This document shows positions 19,898 through 31,108 of a stretch of DNA of 64,000 bases, piece after piece (the first letter of the stretch is position 1; each line of letters begins with the position of its first letter). The position numbers and the translations under genes are program-made. This DNA comes from Botryotinia globosa. Taxonomy: Eukaryota; Ascomycota; Leotiomycetes; Helotiales; Sclerotiniaceae. The stretch is taken from assembly GCA_014898425.1 (NCBI GenBank), contig RCSZ01000009.1, positions 2,232,001-2,296,000 of the forward strand. Direction: 5' to 3'. Under the pieces are notes generated by a model, which was not told the DNA's origin, searched no databases, and saw only the letters and a program-made list of their open reading frames with translations.

Positions 19898-22531
19898 TTA
19901 GTTCTCTGCACTCTTAGTTTTCTTCTTGGAAAAGAAGGTTCCACCTCTCTTGGGTAGTATTTCCCCATTTGCAATTGCTCTTTCTTCTGCGTAGCCTTTC
20001 CTGCGTTCTGCTCTTCGTGCCTCAATGGTCTCCTGGCTGATATGTCCGAAACCGTTTCTTCGTCGGAAGCATGCGTCCATAAGTCCATTGGCATCGACGA
20101 GTCTTCGAGGAATAGTTTGTACGACTTGGAAGATTTCCATTGGATCAGAAACAGCCCTGATTTCCTGTTCTCCTACCTTGAAAATCGCCAACGCGATGCG
20201 GAAAAGAGTTTTTGATCCTTCAAAGAAAAAGCTGTCCCAGACGCGAAGGGTAGTTTCAATTGGAAGAGTGCCAATAAAGCATGACATAAACCAAGCTGTG
20301 GTACACAATGTAATGGGAGGAAGACGCATGGAAAGCCTGCCATCTCCTGCCGTACCGTCAAGTTCTCCTCCAATCTTCGCCCAAATAGCCGGCATTGATT
20401 CTTTGATACTTGTCATCAAGACCCCTAAATCAACATTTGCACCTTCTAGATTCACCTCGTGAGTTCCTGGCAAATAAACTCTCGTGATAATATTCAACAT
20501 CCAAAAGCTCTTCTCTTCATCCATAAACAGCAATAACAAACCCGCCAGAAAGTTCAGACTCTGGCAATACCCTATTTTTGGGTTGTAGATACTGAAAGCT
20601 TGCAATACCCTCCGCAACGATTTCAACATTGGGGTCTCTGGCTCCTTTATACTCGGCTGACTGGTCCGTTTTTCTGAAACAGGAGGAGGATCCGGCTTGA
20701 ATTTGATATTATCCGGGAACGTGCGATTGAGATCCCGCTCAATAATCTCGTCGTCCGTCTCATTAACCGCCCCTGCAGCTGCTTGCTTCACCAAACTATC
20801 ATACACTCCATAGTGCTTAGCGACCATAGCCGGACCACCTGCATACCAGAACCAGGCTTCGCCGCGCCAATCAGGCGGTATCCCTTTGCGGACGAAACGT
20901 TTGACTTTTGCTGATTTTGGTGGAAATCGGATTGGCTTGTCGGTAATCAGACTGTGGTCCTTGAGTAACAACACCCATTTCTTTCTTCTTCGCTCAACGT
21001 ATTCATTGTAAGGCCCACTCCAAGCTTCATATTCTTCTAAAGAAACGTATTGTGTCTTTTTCTTGAACCCATACCTGTCTCTAGCTGGGTCTGATGCAAT
21101 TAATGTTGGTGGCGGTGGCACTGCTGCGGGCGGTTCGGAGTATTCATCCCGAGTTTCATGAGACGCTCCTGCACCATCAAATTCTTTCGACCCCGGAAAA
21201 TCACTCGAAGCATGATTAGGGGTAACTGCGGCACTTTGCGCCTCAAAAGCTTTGCCGTGGAATATTTCCGTGGAACCTCTGATTGAAAATTGCGACGCTT
21301 CGAGAGTTGGAGGAGGAACAAGAGAATCATCCATTACCTCTTCCAACTTCGATTGCCTACCCTCCGAATCCGGGGTCATTGGTCGAAACTCATCGTCTTC
21401 ATCAAAGAACTCCTGTCGACGTACAGACCTGGGCTTAATTTCAGCACCAATTTCCAGGAGCTTGTCCTCTAAATCATTATCTTCGACCCCCGAGTCCAGA
21501 AAGCCACCTTCATACATGCCAATTGCATCATCCACACTCATTCCTTCGTCTTTACCCCCAAAGAAAGAAGTATGCGAACTACTTTTCGTCAAGACACTGC
21601 TCCTCTCTGTCCCACTTGTTCCAAAATAACTCGAGTTTGTAGTCAAAGCAGATCTGAAGCTTGCTCGAACTTCCTCGTCATCAAAGTTGGTTGGTCGAAT
21701 TGGGGGCTCTCGTCGATATATGGATGAGTTATTACTGTCGGGTCTATTGATTCCTGTTCTTGGCCTAAAATTTGCTTGTGGGATATTGCGCTGTCTCGCA
21801 TTATTTAGATCTACAGTATGATAGTCCGGGATTGACGCAGAAGGTCGCAGGCTAGGTGCGGGTGCGGGTGCAGGCGGAGGTAATTGTTGGCCTGATTGTG
21901 AAGAAGATGATGAAAATCCTCTATCTCTCGTACTGAAAACCGATCCATTGTTTATTGTTTCCTCATCTTGTGATGGTTCTACATGAAATGTCGAGGCATG
22001 AATCAATGGGCTAGGAGACTCATTTCGTTTCCGCAGACTGGCTTGTCGTGGTCTAGAGAAATTGTCTACTACCTTTTCCGGGGTACGTCTGCCAGTGGAA
22101 GAATGCGATCGCACGTTACTAAGTTGTCTCAATCGTGAAGCCTCTGAAGGTTTTCGTCGAAGCTTCTGTTGTGGTGGAGCAGTTAAAGATCGGGGAGGTT
22201 CATGAGATGCCGAATGATGCGATGTTGAGGGTCTTTGCGGCGGGATAGGAGGATTTTGGGCGAGGGGGTTAATAGGCAAATAATGATCTCGAGTGGATGG
22301 TGTTGGTGACTTGGGTGGAAATGGAAATGGACGATTTCCAGACCTAGAAGTGTTAACAGATAACTCGGAAGCTTTAGATGAAGTCCGAGGTCTTGTTGGA
22401 TATAGGTTGAATTTCTGACTTCGTTGTTGTCTGATCTGCATATGCGGACTCCTGTTATCCATGTTGTTGGAAATGGGAGAAGACGTTTCAACGCCATAAT
22501 ATCCATTTCCCATATTCATCGTCAAGGCCAA
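19898..22531 (-). CDS. TBC-domain Rab GTPase-activating protein (Msb3/Msb4-like)
   Basis: A single-exon 877-aa protein. The first ~490 residues are low-complexity Ser/Pro/Arg-rich sequence with many potential phosphosites and a poly-Pro run (PPPAPAPAPS). The catalytic TBC domain follows (about 545-800): KGIPPDWRGEAWFWYAGG, the arginine finger in IERDLNRTFPDN (about 600) and the glutamine finger in GYCQSLNF (about 653). Both residues needed for the dual-finger mechanism are present, so it should accelerate GTP hydrolysis on a Rab. The preceding block (YEAWSGPYNEYVERRRKKW) and overall layout match yeast Msb3/Gyp3 and Msb4/Gyp4, which act on Sec4/Ypt7 at sites of polarised exocytosis and vacuole fusion. 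The target Rab is inferred from that similarity only. Confidence 0.92.
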   Translation of the reverse strand: MALTMNMGNGYYGVETSSPISNNMDNRSPHMQIRQQRSQKFNLYPTRPRTSSKASELSVNTSRSGNRPFPFPPKSPTPSTRDHYLPINPLAQNPPIPPQRPSTSHHSASHEPPRSLTAPPQQKLRRKPSEASRLRQLSNVRSHSSTGRRTPEKVVDNFSRPRQASLRKRNESPSPLIHASTFHVEPSQDEETINNGSVFSTRDRGFSSSSSQSGQQLPPPAPAPAPSLRPSASIPDYHTVDLNNARQRNIPQANFRPRTGINRPDSNNSSIYRREPPIRPTNFDDEEVRASFRSALTTNSSYFGTSGTERSSVLTKSSSHTSFFGGKDEGMSVDDAIGMYEGGFLDSGVEDNDLEDKLLEIGAEIKPRSVRRQEFFDEDDEFRPMTPDSEGRQSKLEEVMDDSLVPPPTLEASQFSIRGSTEIFHGKAFEAQSAAVTPNHASSDFPGSKEFDGAGASHETRDEYSEPPAAVPPPPTLIASDPARDRYGFKKKTQYVSLEEYEAWSGPYNEYVERRRKKWVLLLKDHSLITDKPIRFPPKSAKVKRFVRKGIPPDWRGEAWFWYAGGPAMVAKHYGVYDSLVKQAAAGAVNETDDEIIERDLNRTFPDNIKFKPDPPPVSEKRTSQPSIKEPETPMLKSLRRVLQAFSIYNPKIGYCQSLNFLAGLLLLFMDEEKSFWMLNIITRVYLPGTHEVNLEGANVDLGVLMTSIKESMPAIWAKIGGELDGTAGDGRLSMRLPPITLCTTAWFMSCFIGTLPIETTLRVWDSFFFEGSKTLFRIALAIFKVGEQEIRAVSDPMEIFQVVQTIPRRLVDANGLMDACFRRRNGFGHISQETIEARRAERRKGYAEERAIANGEILPKRGGTFFSKKKTKSAEN

Positions 22532-23768
22532 ACTAGTAAACCCCTTATCGCGACTATTCCATTTAAACCTTCAAGCTCTCCCCATATATTTCAAGTAGCA
22601 ATCGAACCACCTCGCCCCAGGTCTTTTGACCCCGATCTGATGCGGAAGGACCCTGTAGTAATTGATATCGTCAACATCAAAGCAAGAAGATTCTTTCGTC
22701 CGAGGTTACGTTTCTTCCTTTCTATCGAAGAAAGAGGCTGGTCTTGCAGGTGTAGTACAATTATGTTGTGGAATGGTGAATGGTAATTGTCGGGGCAGGC
22801 ATTCGGCGAAGTTGATCCTTCGAGCCTCGAGGTATTGGGGGTACCAGTACTCCGTATATTCTCTAATCTCCAATTTCCAAAGAACGTCCAATTATTCGGT
22901 GTTGCTCCAAATGTTCCAGTATCTTGTCCTCGCAATTCAAATTGGGTCTCCAATGTTTCAAATGTAAGAAACGATTCTTTAGTTAACGAAAGTGTGAAGT
23001 AAGTATGGGAATGGGAAATGGAGAATGGAGAGTTTGAGTATGAAGTGATTCAAGTGAAGTGAAGTGAAGGCCAGGAATAGAAAGAATTATGCAGGAAAGT
23101 GGAGATAATTAGGGATTAACCAGCAAAGAAGTAATGTAAGAGTGATTTAATGAATTAATAAATCAATTAATAATCAATTAATTAGTTATTGGTGTGAATG
23201 AGGAATTGAATATATGAAGGTATGAGTGTGAAGGAATGAAGTACTGTAGGTATCAAATGTATCTTTTGCGTCGTGTTGTATGTGGTAGTGTTGTAGGAGC
23301 AGGAAGAGTGGTATTTACTTGCTTGTACTCCGTTTGTATAGTATTTTGAGTGAAGAGAAGCTCCGAGAGAGGATTAGGCAGTGAATGACTACTCCTGAGG
23401 AATGATTGATGGTATCTTGGTGTTCAAGTATGGTATCTTGTAGTATGGTGTAGTATGGTGTACAGTAATAAAAGTAGTATGGCATGAGATGGTATGTACA
23501 GAGTTGTCGGTTGATCCACCCTTTTCCAACTGAAACAAAGGCAAAGACCCAAAATAATGAATTTGTACTCTGTATCCAATGCTCGCTCCACTAATGAAAC
23601 GAAGGAGAGAAGGAGGTTTGATGTTGAAATCTGAGATTGGAGATTGGAGATTGAAGGTTTGAGAATGAATGAAATATGAATAATTATAAAGGAAAGCTTT
23701 AACCATTCGACATCTTTGGTTCCATTCATTTTATTTCGTGAGATGGTCAAAGCAACCAAGTAAATAAT

Positions 23769-23817
23769 AATATAGTAGTAATAGTAATATAGTAGTAATA
23801 GTAATATAGTAGTAATA
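23769..23817. repeat. 17-bp tandem repeat, about 2.9 copies
   Basis: The unit AATATAGTAGTAATAGT begins at 23769, 23786 and 23803 (the last copy partial). It is a simple AT-rich minisatellite in intergenic DNA. Confidence 0.9.
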
Positions 23818-23896
23818 AGCAAAGGAAAAAGAAGAAGAAAATGCTAGAGGACAGAGTAATAATTATCGTAGACAGAGAGATATGTCTGTAGTTTCC

Positions 23897-23979
23897 ATCT
23901 TCCAATGGACATGGGCTAAATACGCACATTGTATTTTACATCTTCCAAATTGACATGGGCTAAATACGCACATTGTATT
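23897..23979. repeat. Two-copy tandem duplication, 43-bp period
   Basis: A segment starting ATCTTCCAA and containing ACATGGGCTAAATACGCACA then TTGTATT occurs twice (about 23897-23937 and 23940-23979) with one or two differences. It is a recent short tandem duplication in a promoter-side intergenic region. Confidence 0.88.
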
Positions 23980-25222
23980 CTATCATCACATCAATCAATC
24001 AACTCCTCCGTCCCGAAGTGTATCCCCATCTCTACGGAGTACGAGTACTCTGTCAAGGTAAGAGAGAAAAAAGTAAAATTGTTCCTAATCTTAATTTGGG
24101 TGCTTCGCTGCATCAATAATCCTGGTCGAGGTTCTTCAGCCAAGAGTCATCATGTCTGAGTGTTTGGGAAGTGAAGTGGTCCGGTGGAAAAGCTTTAATG
24201 AAAGCTGAGAACGTGAGAGAACTGACAAGGGAATTCATGGGAGAAGATGGAGCATCCGAGATCAAATTGTAAAGTAATTATATTATGTAAAATATCCAAA
24301 ATATCCAAAATATGCACCTACACATGTCATGATGAACAAGCTAATCATGGTTAATATGGTTCGAGGGTAGACTATCATAAGATAAAGCTTGCTAACAAGG
24401 GAGACTGATGGAAATTATTCCAATATATCTCTAACAATACATGGGAAGTTCAATCAACATTCTGTCGAGGAGATCTGGTGGATGGAGATGATGTACAGTA
24501 TCTATATATGTAGTATATACCTCCTACATATCTACCAACATGTATTTCATTCATAGCTACCCCGGTAACTTATCGTCAGATCAAACATCATCAGGTTATC
24601 TATGCACATGTATGTCCCTTCTTCAAATTCATCTCTTTTGACTTTATCTTCCATAACGCTCAACCCTCGCCTCCCCTTTCCCCTCTAGTTCTTCTCCCTT
24701 CCCAACTTTTACCCGCCGTCTCAATGCTAGCAGAGGAGTAAGGAGGCATGAGCGTTTATCTCTTCTCATCTATCATCTCCGTCGATAATTCTTGCCATTA
24801 TGCCGAAAGAGTGGAGTTGGAATTACGGCGGGAGAAAAAGTAAGAATAAATTTGGAAAAAGGGCAAAGATGGCGCAAGAGAGAGAAAAAAGTATGGCTTG
24901 TTAAGTATCAAAATGGTACGTTCAGAGATGATCCATTCGTTTCGAATTCAGCTCAGTTTAAATCATGCAACATCTTCCCCGGAAAAGCAATGTATTCATT
25001 TATATTCCCGATGCTTTGGCTGTCTGATACGGTAAAAGTTATTTCTTCTATGCACCCTTAAACGCCGACGCCAATCATCTCGCTGTTGAAAATCGCTGTC
25101 ATTCATCGTCATATGTCTTTGACTTCGTCTCATATCGTTTCCCTTTCGGGATCATGCAACCTCCATCCTTTCCTTCATAAAGCGCTGATTTGCTACCCCT
25201 AATTCTTGCTTCCGCCCAATCT

Positions 25223-25807
25223 TCATTTCTTCATGGCGTATTTCTTTGTATTTTCCTTCGCTTCCTTTGCAAAACCGTCCGCGTCGTTCTTCAGCTTCTC
25301 CGCAATTGTGTTTTCTAAAGGATCATCTGGGTTTGGAGTGATTAAAAGATTCCGGATCGCCCCAAGAATAGCTGTGATCTTTCCACTAGGCTTCCATTTG
25401 TCTTGCTTCAACTCATCCACGCAAATTGATCCCTTTTCATCAAAGGTAATGTTGGGGTGGTAAATGCGAGTTACGAAGTTGACCACGGGAGGCTTGAATG
25501 GGTAGTCTTTGGGTAGGACGACGTTGAGAACAAATAAACCACCCTGACGAGCCAAGTGTTAGTGAAGAGTTGAACAAGAAGCTGCGTAGATAGAAAACAT
25601 ACGGCATATGGTGTATCTGCAGGACCTTCCATCTCGACCTTCCATAGATGCAAATCTTCCTCCTTCACTAAAGATGTGCTGATGCCTGGGATGGGGTCAT
25701 CGGTCACTTCCTTGAACTCCTAACATACATTCTGTTAGATCATATTCTGCTTCGATTGGGATTCAAGAGTAAGAGTTGCGAACCTTGGCGATACGTCGTG
25801 CTGCCAT
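25223..25807 (-). CDS. Ubiquitin-conjugating enzyme E2 (3 exons)
   Basis: Exons on the minus strand: 25807-25784, 25719-25603, 25543-25223; introns 64 and 59 nt, both phase 0; 153 aa, the size of a bare UBC fold. Accepts ubiquitin from E1 on its catalytic cysteine and passes it to substrates with E3 ligases, in cytosol and nucleus. Seen: N-terminal helix MAARRIAKEFKEV, PFKPP at about 63-66, HPN at 76-78 and the active-site Cys88 in GSICVDEL. After the Cys, where UBC4/UBCH5 enzymes have WSPA, this protein has DKWKPSGK, closer to the UBCH7 style, and the tail ends ENTKKYAMKK. The subclass therefore remains open. The first exon codes for only eight residues; the join MAARRIAK-EFKEV is what supports the start. 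Confidence 0.93.
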
Positions 25808-26659
25808 CTTGACGGTTGATAGCTGCGAAGGTAGCTACAAATTATGGTGGGGTAGGTATGTTGGTATGAGGGGAGGAAATTCGAGAATTGAAGTGGAAGT
25901 TGAGGTCCTGTTTACTTCGTTGTTATAATAGGAATGAGATCAGGATTTGAGGCTTCTTACTTATAAAAAAAAGGAGTGAGTATCGATCTCTGAGAATTAT
26001 TAAGAATTGTAGAGGCAAGCTCTAGTATAAGATTACTTGTTCCGTTTTGTTATTGAGTGGTTTGATATGAGGTGAGTGAGAGAGAGGTACTTCATAGAAA
26101 GCTATCATAAACCAACCCAACCAAAGTCACTCAAGGTTCACGTCAGAGCTTGAAGATAATCGGCATTTTCATCCCTGTTGTTCCGAGGAAAGAAAGTGCA
26201 AGGCTGAACATTTTGCCGGAAGGCTACATTTACGGAAGCATCGTCATGTTGATGATTAAGTTGGCGGATTCAAAAAGTAGTATGGTGTCGCACAAAGCTT
26301 TGCAAAAGCTGGAGCTTCAAGAAGGGTGTGAGTTTCTGCAGCGAAGAATTACCCTCAACAAGGCACCTAGGCAGAAGTCTTCAAATCTTTGTCTTTATCC
26401 ATTATTGAAACCCTACCTAATCGAACTTGGTTGACATTAGATAGATATACGTATACGCCAGAGTCTACAGAGCAGAGAACTCCATTATTCATCCTGTTCC
26501 GCAGGGTTTATCTCATAGGCCCAGCTTCATGTCTATCACCTTCATAATATTGATAGCAAAACATCCGCATAATCATCTATGCGTCGACTCTTTCAGATTA
26601 TGTAACCTGGGAGTATCTTCTTTTTCTGAATGCCATCCTAAATTCAGCTATTCCCTTGA
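25808..26659. other. Intergenic between E2 and SEC11
   Basis: E2 promoter and SEC11 3' flank, 852 bp. The plus-strand 94-codon frame at 26150-26434 is unsupported. Nothing else is seen. Confidence 0.5.
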
Positions 26660-27247
26660 TTATTCTCTCTGTAGAACCACAACCAACCCCATCATTCCCA
26701 ACATAACAGTCTTAAGCCAAGGGTGCTCGCTGAGCAAGATAGTAACATATCCTACAAATGGTATATATCCCACTACACTGCCAATGATATCTTCTCTCTC
26801 AATATAATCTTGTCCACGCGCATATAATTCTGTATCATCTGCCACATTGTTGTCTCCCTTTGTCAATAACTTTGCTTTGGGCCTGTGGTCACAAATATCA
26901 GCATGGGAGTCCGTAGTACTTCCACCGCGCCAGTGAAATAGAGGCACTCACCCTGCGCCAAACTTTCTAACCAATCGATGCACAATAGGTATATCCTTTC
27001 CCTTGACATTGTAAACCACAATTTCCCCAACCTTAGTCTCTTCAAGTGAATTCCTGTTCCATAGAAATAAGAGGTCTCCACGCTGGAATGCAGGTTCCAT
27101 GGAGCCAGACAATACGACAACAATTGGCGATGGAGAGTCTGACGCTACTGAAAGACCTTTCCACATCATGAACGCCGTAGAAAGAATGAGGGCGAAGTTC
27201 AGCACTTGAGCCGCTGCCTGGCGGGGGTTCTGGAGAAAGGAAAGCAT
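26660..27247 (-). CDS. sec11: Signal peptidase complex catalytic subunit Sec11 (2 exons)
   Basis: Exons on the minus strand: 27247-26952 and 26882-26660, with a 69-nt GTGAGT...CACAG intron splitting a Gly codon; 172 aa, the normal Sec11 length. It is the ER-membrane serine protease that removes signal peptides during translocation. One N-terminal membrane helix (about residues 15-35) precedes the catalytic Ser49 in LSGSMEP and the catalytic His90 in [11 protein letters not shown]; exon 2 supplies KGDNNVADD and [19 protein letters not shown]. The C-terminal hydrophobic segment ([18 protein letters not shown]) is as in other fungi. An upstream in-frame Met at 27262 would add five residues; 27247 matches fungal Sec11 starts ([14 protein letters not shown]). 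Confidence 0.97.
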
Positions 27248-28412
27248 TGTCGCAATGCGCAATCCCTGGGTGAAGTCTGGTAGGAATTCAAGCTGTGAGA
27301 ATCAGCAGATTGATGGTCTTGAGACAATCCAAAGATGATGGGTAGCCGTTTCGTGATAATGATTGCGATCAAAGGTACGAACACATCTCTTACAATTGGA
27401 AGTTGTAAATGAGGACACCTTCTGAAGGTAAGGATTAGTTATGCTTGATTTATGCTTGATTTATGCTTGTACTGCATTGCTGGTCCGTGCGTTTTGCATC
27501 GACAATCTGTCTGGCCATGGGCAGTGAGGCAGTCTCATTACATTGTCTTCATTTGGATACCTAGGTACGCAGTCATTGAGAGAATCGGAGGCTTTACGAA
27601 GCTATCTTTCATATAGATGACATGGAGTACACAGCTACCACGAAATTGAGGAAAGAACTCATGTATCTCATCAACAGAATAGTGTTAGAGTTAGGTAATC
27701 ATCTTTCTCCCTGACACAGGGTCCAGCTCCCTTTCTTTGACTCTACGAAGTATGTCGTTTGGAGGAAGGGAGGGGAAGGGAAGGGAAGGGAAAAGGAAGC
27801 CAAAAGGAAGCTTTTCGAAATATCACAATGTGCAAGTTTCCGAATGCTCGAGACAGTTGAGTAGCTGCAGCTCATGACTTTGGACCGGTTCATTGTGCAT
27901 AGTATGGACTGCATATCAAGCTGTATTATAAGGATCAGCCTCTTTCTGAACAATCGTATATCTAGAGTGCTATTGAAGCAATCTTGGATATCACGACCCT
28001 CCTCTTCTATTCCTATCGTATACTCCCAAGAATTTATTTGATAGGTAATGCCTTTCTGGTGCACCCCAATCGTGTTGTCCTTATAACCAAGGTTGCCATG
28101 TATTTTTGGCAGTTGTGCCTCTTCGCGCCTGCCATTCGTGTCGTTGAGAACGGGGAGTGCCGGTCCTCACTTCCTCCTTCCTGCGTTGCACTTCCCATGC
28201 TAATTTTCTTCATACCATGTTTACTTTCTTCTTCCCATCTGTTTTCTTTCTCTTCATCTCACACCACAACACAGTTCATCGCAAAGCATCGCGTTTGTCC
28301 GTCGTTTTAATTACTTGAATCATTCATCAAATTCTTGTTTTGGTCACTTTCGTCTTTCGTCTCATACCTATCGAGCCTCCTTTATCCTCTTCCCCAAATC
28401 TGTCCCCTCAAA
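27248..28412. other. Divergent intergenic region, about 1.2 kb
   Basis: Separates SEC11 (-) from the six-exon membrane-protein gene (+) and should carry both promoters. It contains a purine-only GGGAA repeat tract (27762-27800) and pyrimidine-rich sequence at 28180-28400 just upstream of the plus-strand start, as is common in fungal promoters. Confidence 0.55.
27762..27800. repeat. Polypurine GGGAA microsatellite
   Basis: Four or so units of GGGAA within a purine-only stretch; a possible triplex-forming or promoter element, function unknown. Confidence 0.8.
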
Positions 28413-29580
28413 ATGTCTTCGTCCACCGCTTTGCTTCCAAGCGGAAGTCACAAGAAGAATGATCATGTAAGTTGTCTCAAATCAATTCCATCCATAATTG
28501 ATTGGAAGCCCTAATTCAGTCACAGCCTATCTTTCTTCGTGCTTGCCACTCTCCATGGCTCAACGTCTCTCAGAAATCCCTCGTTGTGTTCAGAGGAGCC
28601 CTTGCGGCATACTTCTTGATTTCCAGTCTTGTGATCCTTCATTACGAACTAGAAATCAACAAAAATGGCTGGTTGGTCATCTACAACCTTTCGAATATCG
28701 TGTACGGCTTGCAAACCCTGTACGCCTGGGTTGCGTTTGTAAGTATTCGTCCTTGATTCCTTGTGCTACTTGCAATTGTATCTATTCTCAATACTCAGTG
28801 CTAATCTTTACCCACTAACAGACCTGGACCTTCATGCATCTCTACTACCCGCATAGCAATGACGACAATTGTTCAACAATCTCTGCCTCTATTAGGAAGT
28901 TCCTCTCACCATCTCGCAAGACCGCCAACACCAACGAAAAGTACTTATTCAGTGTCTTTCATTGGTCCATTCTTGCTTTCCCTCATGTCGTTACCTTCAT
29001 ACATTGGGCAGTCATCGTTCCACGGAATGAAGCATCGATCCCAGGTAAGAACTCTTTTTTGAAACCGCAATTCAATACTCATCAACAATTAGGCGATAAA
29101 ATCTTTCATGATAAGCTCACGACTTTCTTCGTTTTCAGCAAGTATGGTTTCAACTCCGCCCTTGCTTTGGTCGAGCTCTTCATCCTAAGCAGCATCAAAC
29201 GATCTGACGTAGGTTTTTCTGATTCCGTCTCACTTATTCTGCTAAATATGTTTCAGCCTGTCTGGAACCATGTTTTTGCTCTTGCTGTACTTTCTCTCGT
29301 ATATGTTGGCTGGGCAGCTATTGGCAAGTACATTGTAGGAAAACACACCTACTTCTTCTTCGATCATGAGAAGACTGGATGGGAATATTACTGGGCATCA
29401 GTGGCCGCTTTTGTCGTTCTTGTTGAACTTTGTAAGCCCCCCAACCCCCTTTGCGATTTTGTACATTTGCTAATGAATTAAGTCTTCGTCTTTGTGTATT
29501 CCCTCACGGGCGTTCGTGAGTCCATGACCAAGAAGCAAAATGACGATAAGAACACTGGATATCAAAGACTTCCCCAGTAG
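28413..29580 (+). CDS. Conserved fungal multi-pass membrane protein (6 exons)
   Basis: Exons: 28413-28466, 28526-28738, 28822-29044, 29093-29208, 29257-29431, 29483-29580; introns 48-83 nt with GT-AG ends, all phase-consistent, giving 292 aa. It has about six hydrophobic helices: GALAAYFLISSLVIL, NIVYGLQTLYAWVAF, FPHVVTFIHWAVIV, YGFNSALALVELFIL, HVFALAVLSLVYVGWAA and ASVAAFVVLVELFFVFVY. Conserved-looking polar motifs are TWTFMHLYYPH and KTANTNEKY. Overall shape recalls the FAR-17a/AIG1-like group of fungal membrane proteins, but I cannot name the family with certainty. The C-terminus is short and cytosol-type (RESMTKKQNDDKN). It needs all five introns: every junction restores a hydrophobic helix or motif, so the model is well constrained even though function is unknown. 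Confidence 0.88.
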
Positions 29581-31108
29581 ACCTTTGCAACCCAGACAGA
29601 AAGGCGAGAGAACTCTAAGCACCATCACTGAGGTGGATGAGTCTTGCGTAGAAAGACTAAGAAGGATCAGGGTTATGATGGACAGCAATCCTAATGAATT
29701 GTCCAGGTATCATACTTTTTGACTTTGCTTTGTTTGGCATTTTATTTGTTTTGTTTCCTGTCCTGTTTTCGGACCGTGGTATGACGGCCTTTGGGTTCTC
29801 TCTCTGTAATTATCCTGATTCGCTCACTTTGCTTTAGCTTTACTTTGATACCTACATGAATTACTCCTTGATTTTCAAGTTGACGTGTTCCTTGTATATG
29901 CTGTGAGAGCGTGACTGTGGAGTTAAATACTGTAATTGGCTTGATCAAAATGAACCCAAAGTGCTGAGATATTTGAAAGTGATACGACGAAAACTCACAT
30001 TTGATGGGGCTGTAGTGATTAATCAATTTTTTCCCACGAACTTGTTGATAGTAATTAAGATTGAGGATCGTGTCTACTCAATCATCGATGTGAATGACAT
30101 TACCTCTGTGCCGCGCCAAGACAAAAATCAACATACAAAAGAATCAACAGAATCCCAGCCAAAAAAGGATTGCGGGGAGTGAGGGCAGCGGATGGGACTG
30201 AGTTTCGATGTTGGTTGTGGAAGACGAAAAAAAGAGAGAAGGAAATGGTAGAACAGGAACGAGAGGGGGAAATACTTGATATGAGTGTGGAGGTTGAATT
30301 TGATGGTTCGAGTGGAATGAGTTACTATTACTTCTACCTTTACTTTGAAAGCCATCTAAACTGTCACATCATACATCACCACTCGTCAATAATGATGTGA
30401 AAGTTTAACTTGTTTTTGAATTACTGCTAACTACATAGTCTTCCGCTGAAAACTGACACCTGCCACACATCTCCTCCATTCATAATCCGTGCTGTTGACA
30501 CGTTGCTCAAGAAGAGAACAATGGTAGATAGAATACAATACTGCTATAAGCAGACCCTGTTCGGGAAGTTGTTTCACCGCGTATTGTATACCATTGCCAA
30601 AGTACAATCCAGTCCCCTTGACGTGATCTCGAACATCTTCCAACATCCATCCTCGATACAAGATACAGCCATTGGAGCTTCCTCTGCAGACTGACATGTA
30701 TCAAATTTAAACCCATTCATGCAAGTCTGTCGTCATTTGAAGCAAAATCTCTGTATGTTCCAAAACATACCAAAGATTAGATCGAAAAGAAAAAAAAAGA
30801 GAATTGAGCAAGAACTTTTTATCATATACCATCCACTTCAACAGACGGTATATATGCCTAGTAGCACAACCGAAGTCTATGAAACTTTTGTGTATGATGA
30901 CCATGCTTTTGTCTATTGCCAATTCATCCATCCTTACGCTAGATATACAAAGTACAAAGAAAATAATTAGACAAAAGGAAATTTGAGGCCAGGAATGACA
31001 GTCAAAAGGTGTCATGCCGTCCATCATCGTAATTAATCATTGTTCAGGAATGATTATTGAGTAATCGCGAGCTGAAAGAATTGGAAGCAAGATGTGTGCA
31101 ATAATTTT
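29581..31108. other. Intergenic, about 1.5 kb
   Basis: Convergent 3' flanks of the membrane-protein gene (+) and the acidic-protein gene (-). Short frames on both strands have no supporting features. No RNA gene or repeat is recognised. Confidence 0.5.

Larger units (their letters stand above)
22532..25222. other. Long intergenic region, about 2.7 kb
   Basis: Upstream of the TBC gene and downstream of the E2 gene. The first ~500 bp probably form the TBC 5' leader and promoter. Two tandem repeats are listed separately (23769-23817 and 23897-23979). Near 23040 there are short GTGAA repeats, and AT-rich TTAAT/AATTA runs occur at 23150-23190. No coding gene could be supported on either strand despite several frames of 60-130 codons. 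Confidence 0.5.
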
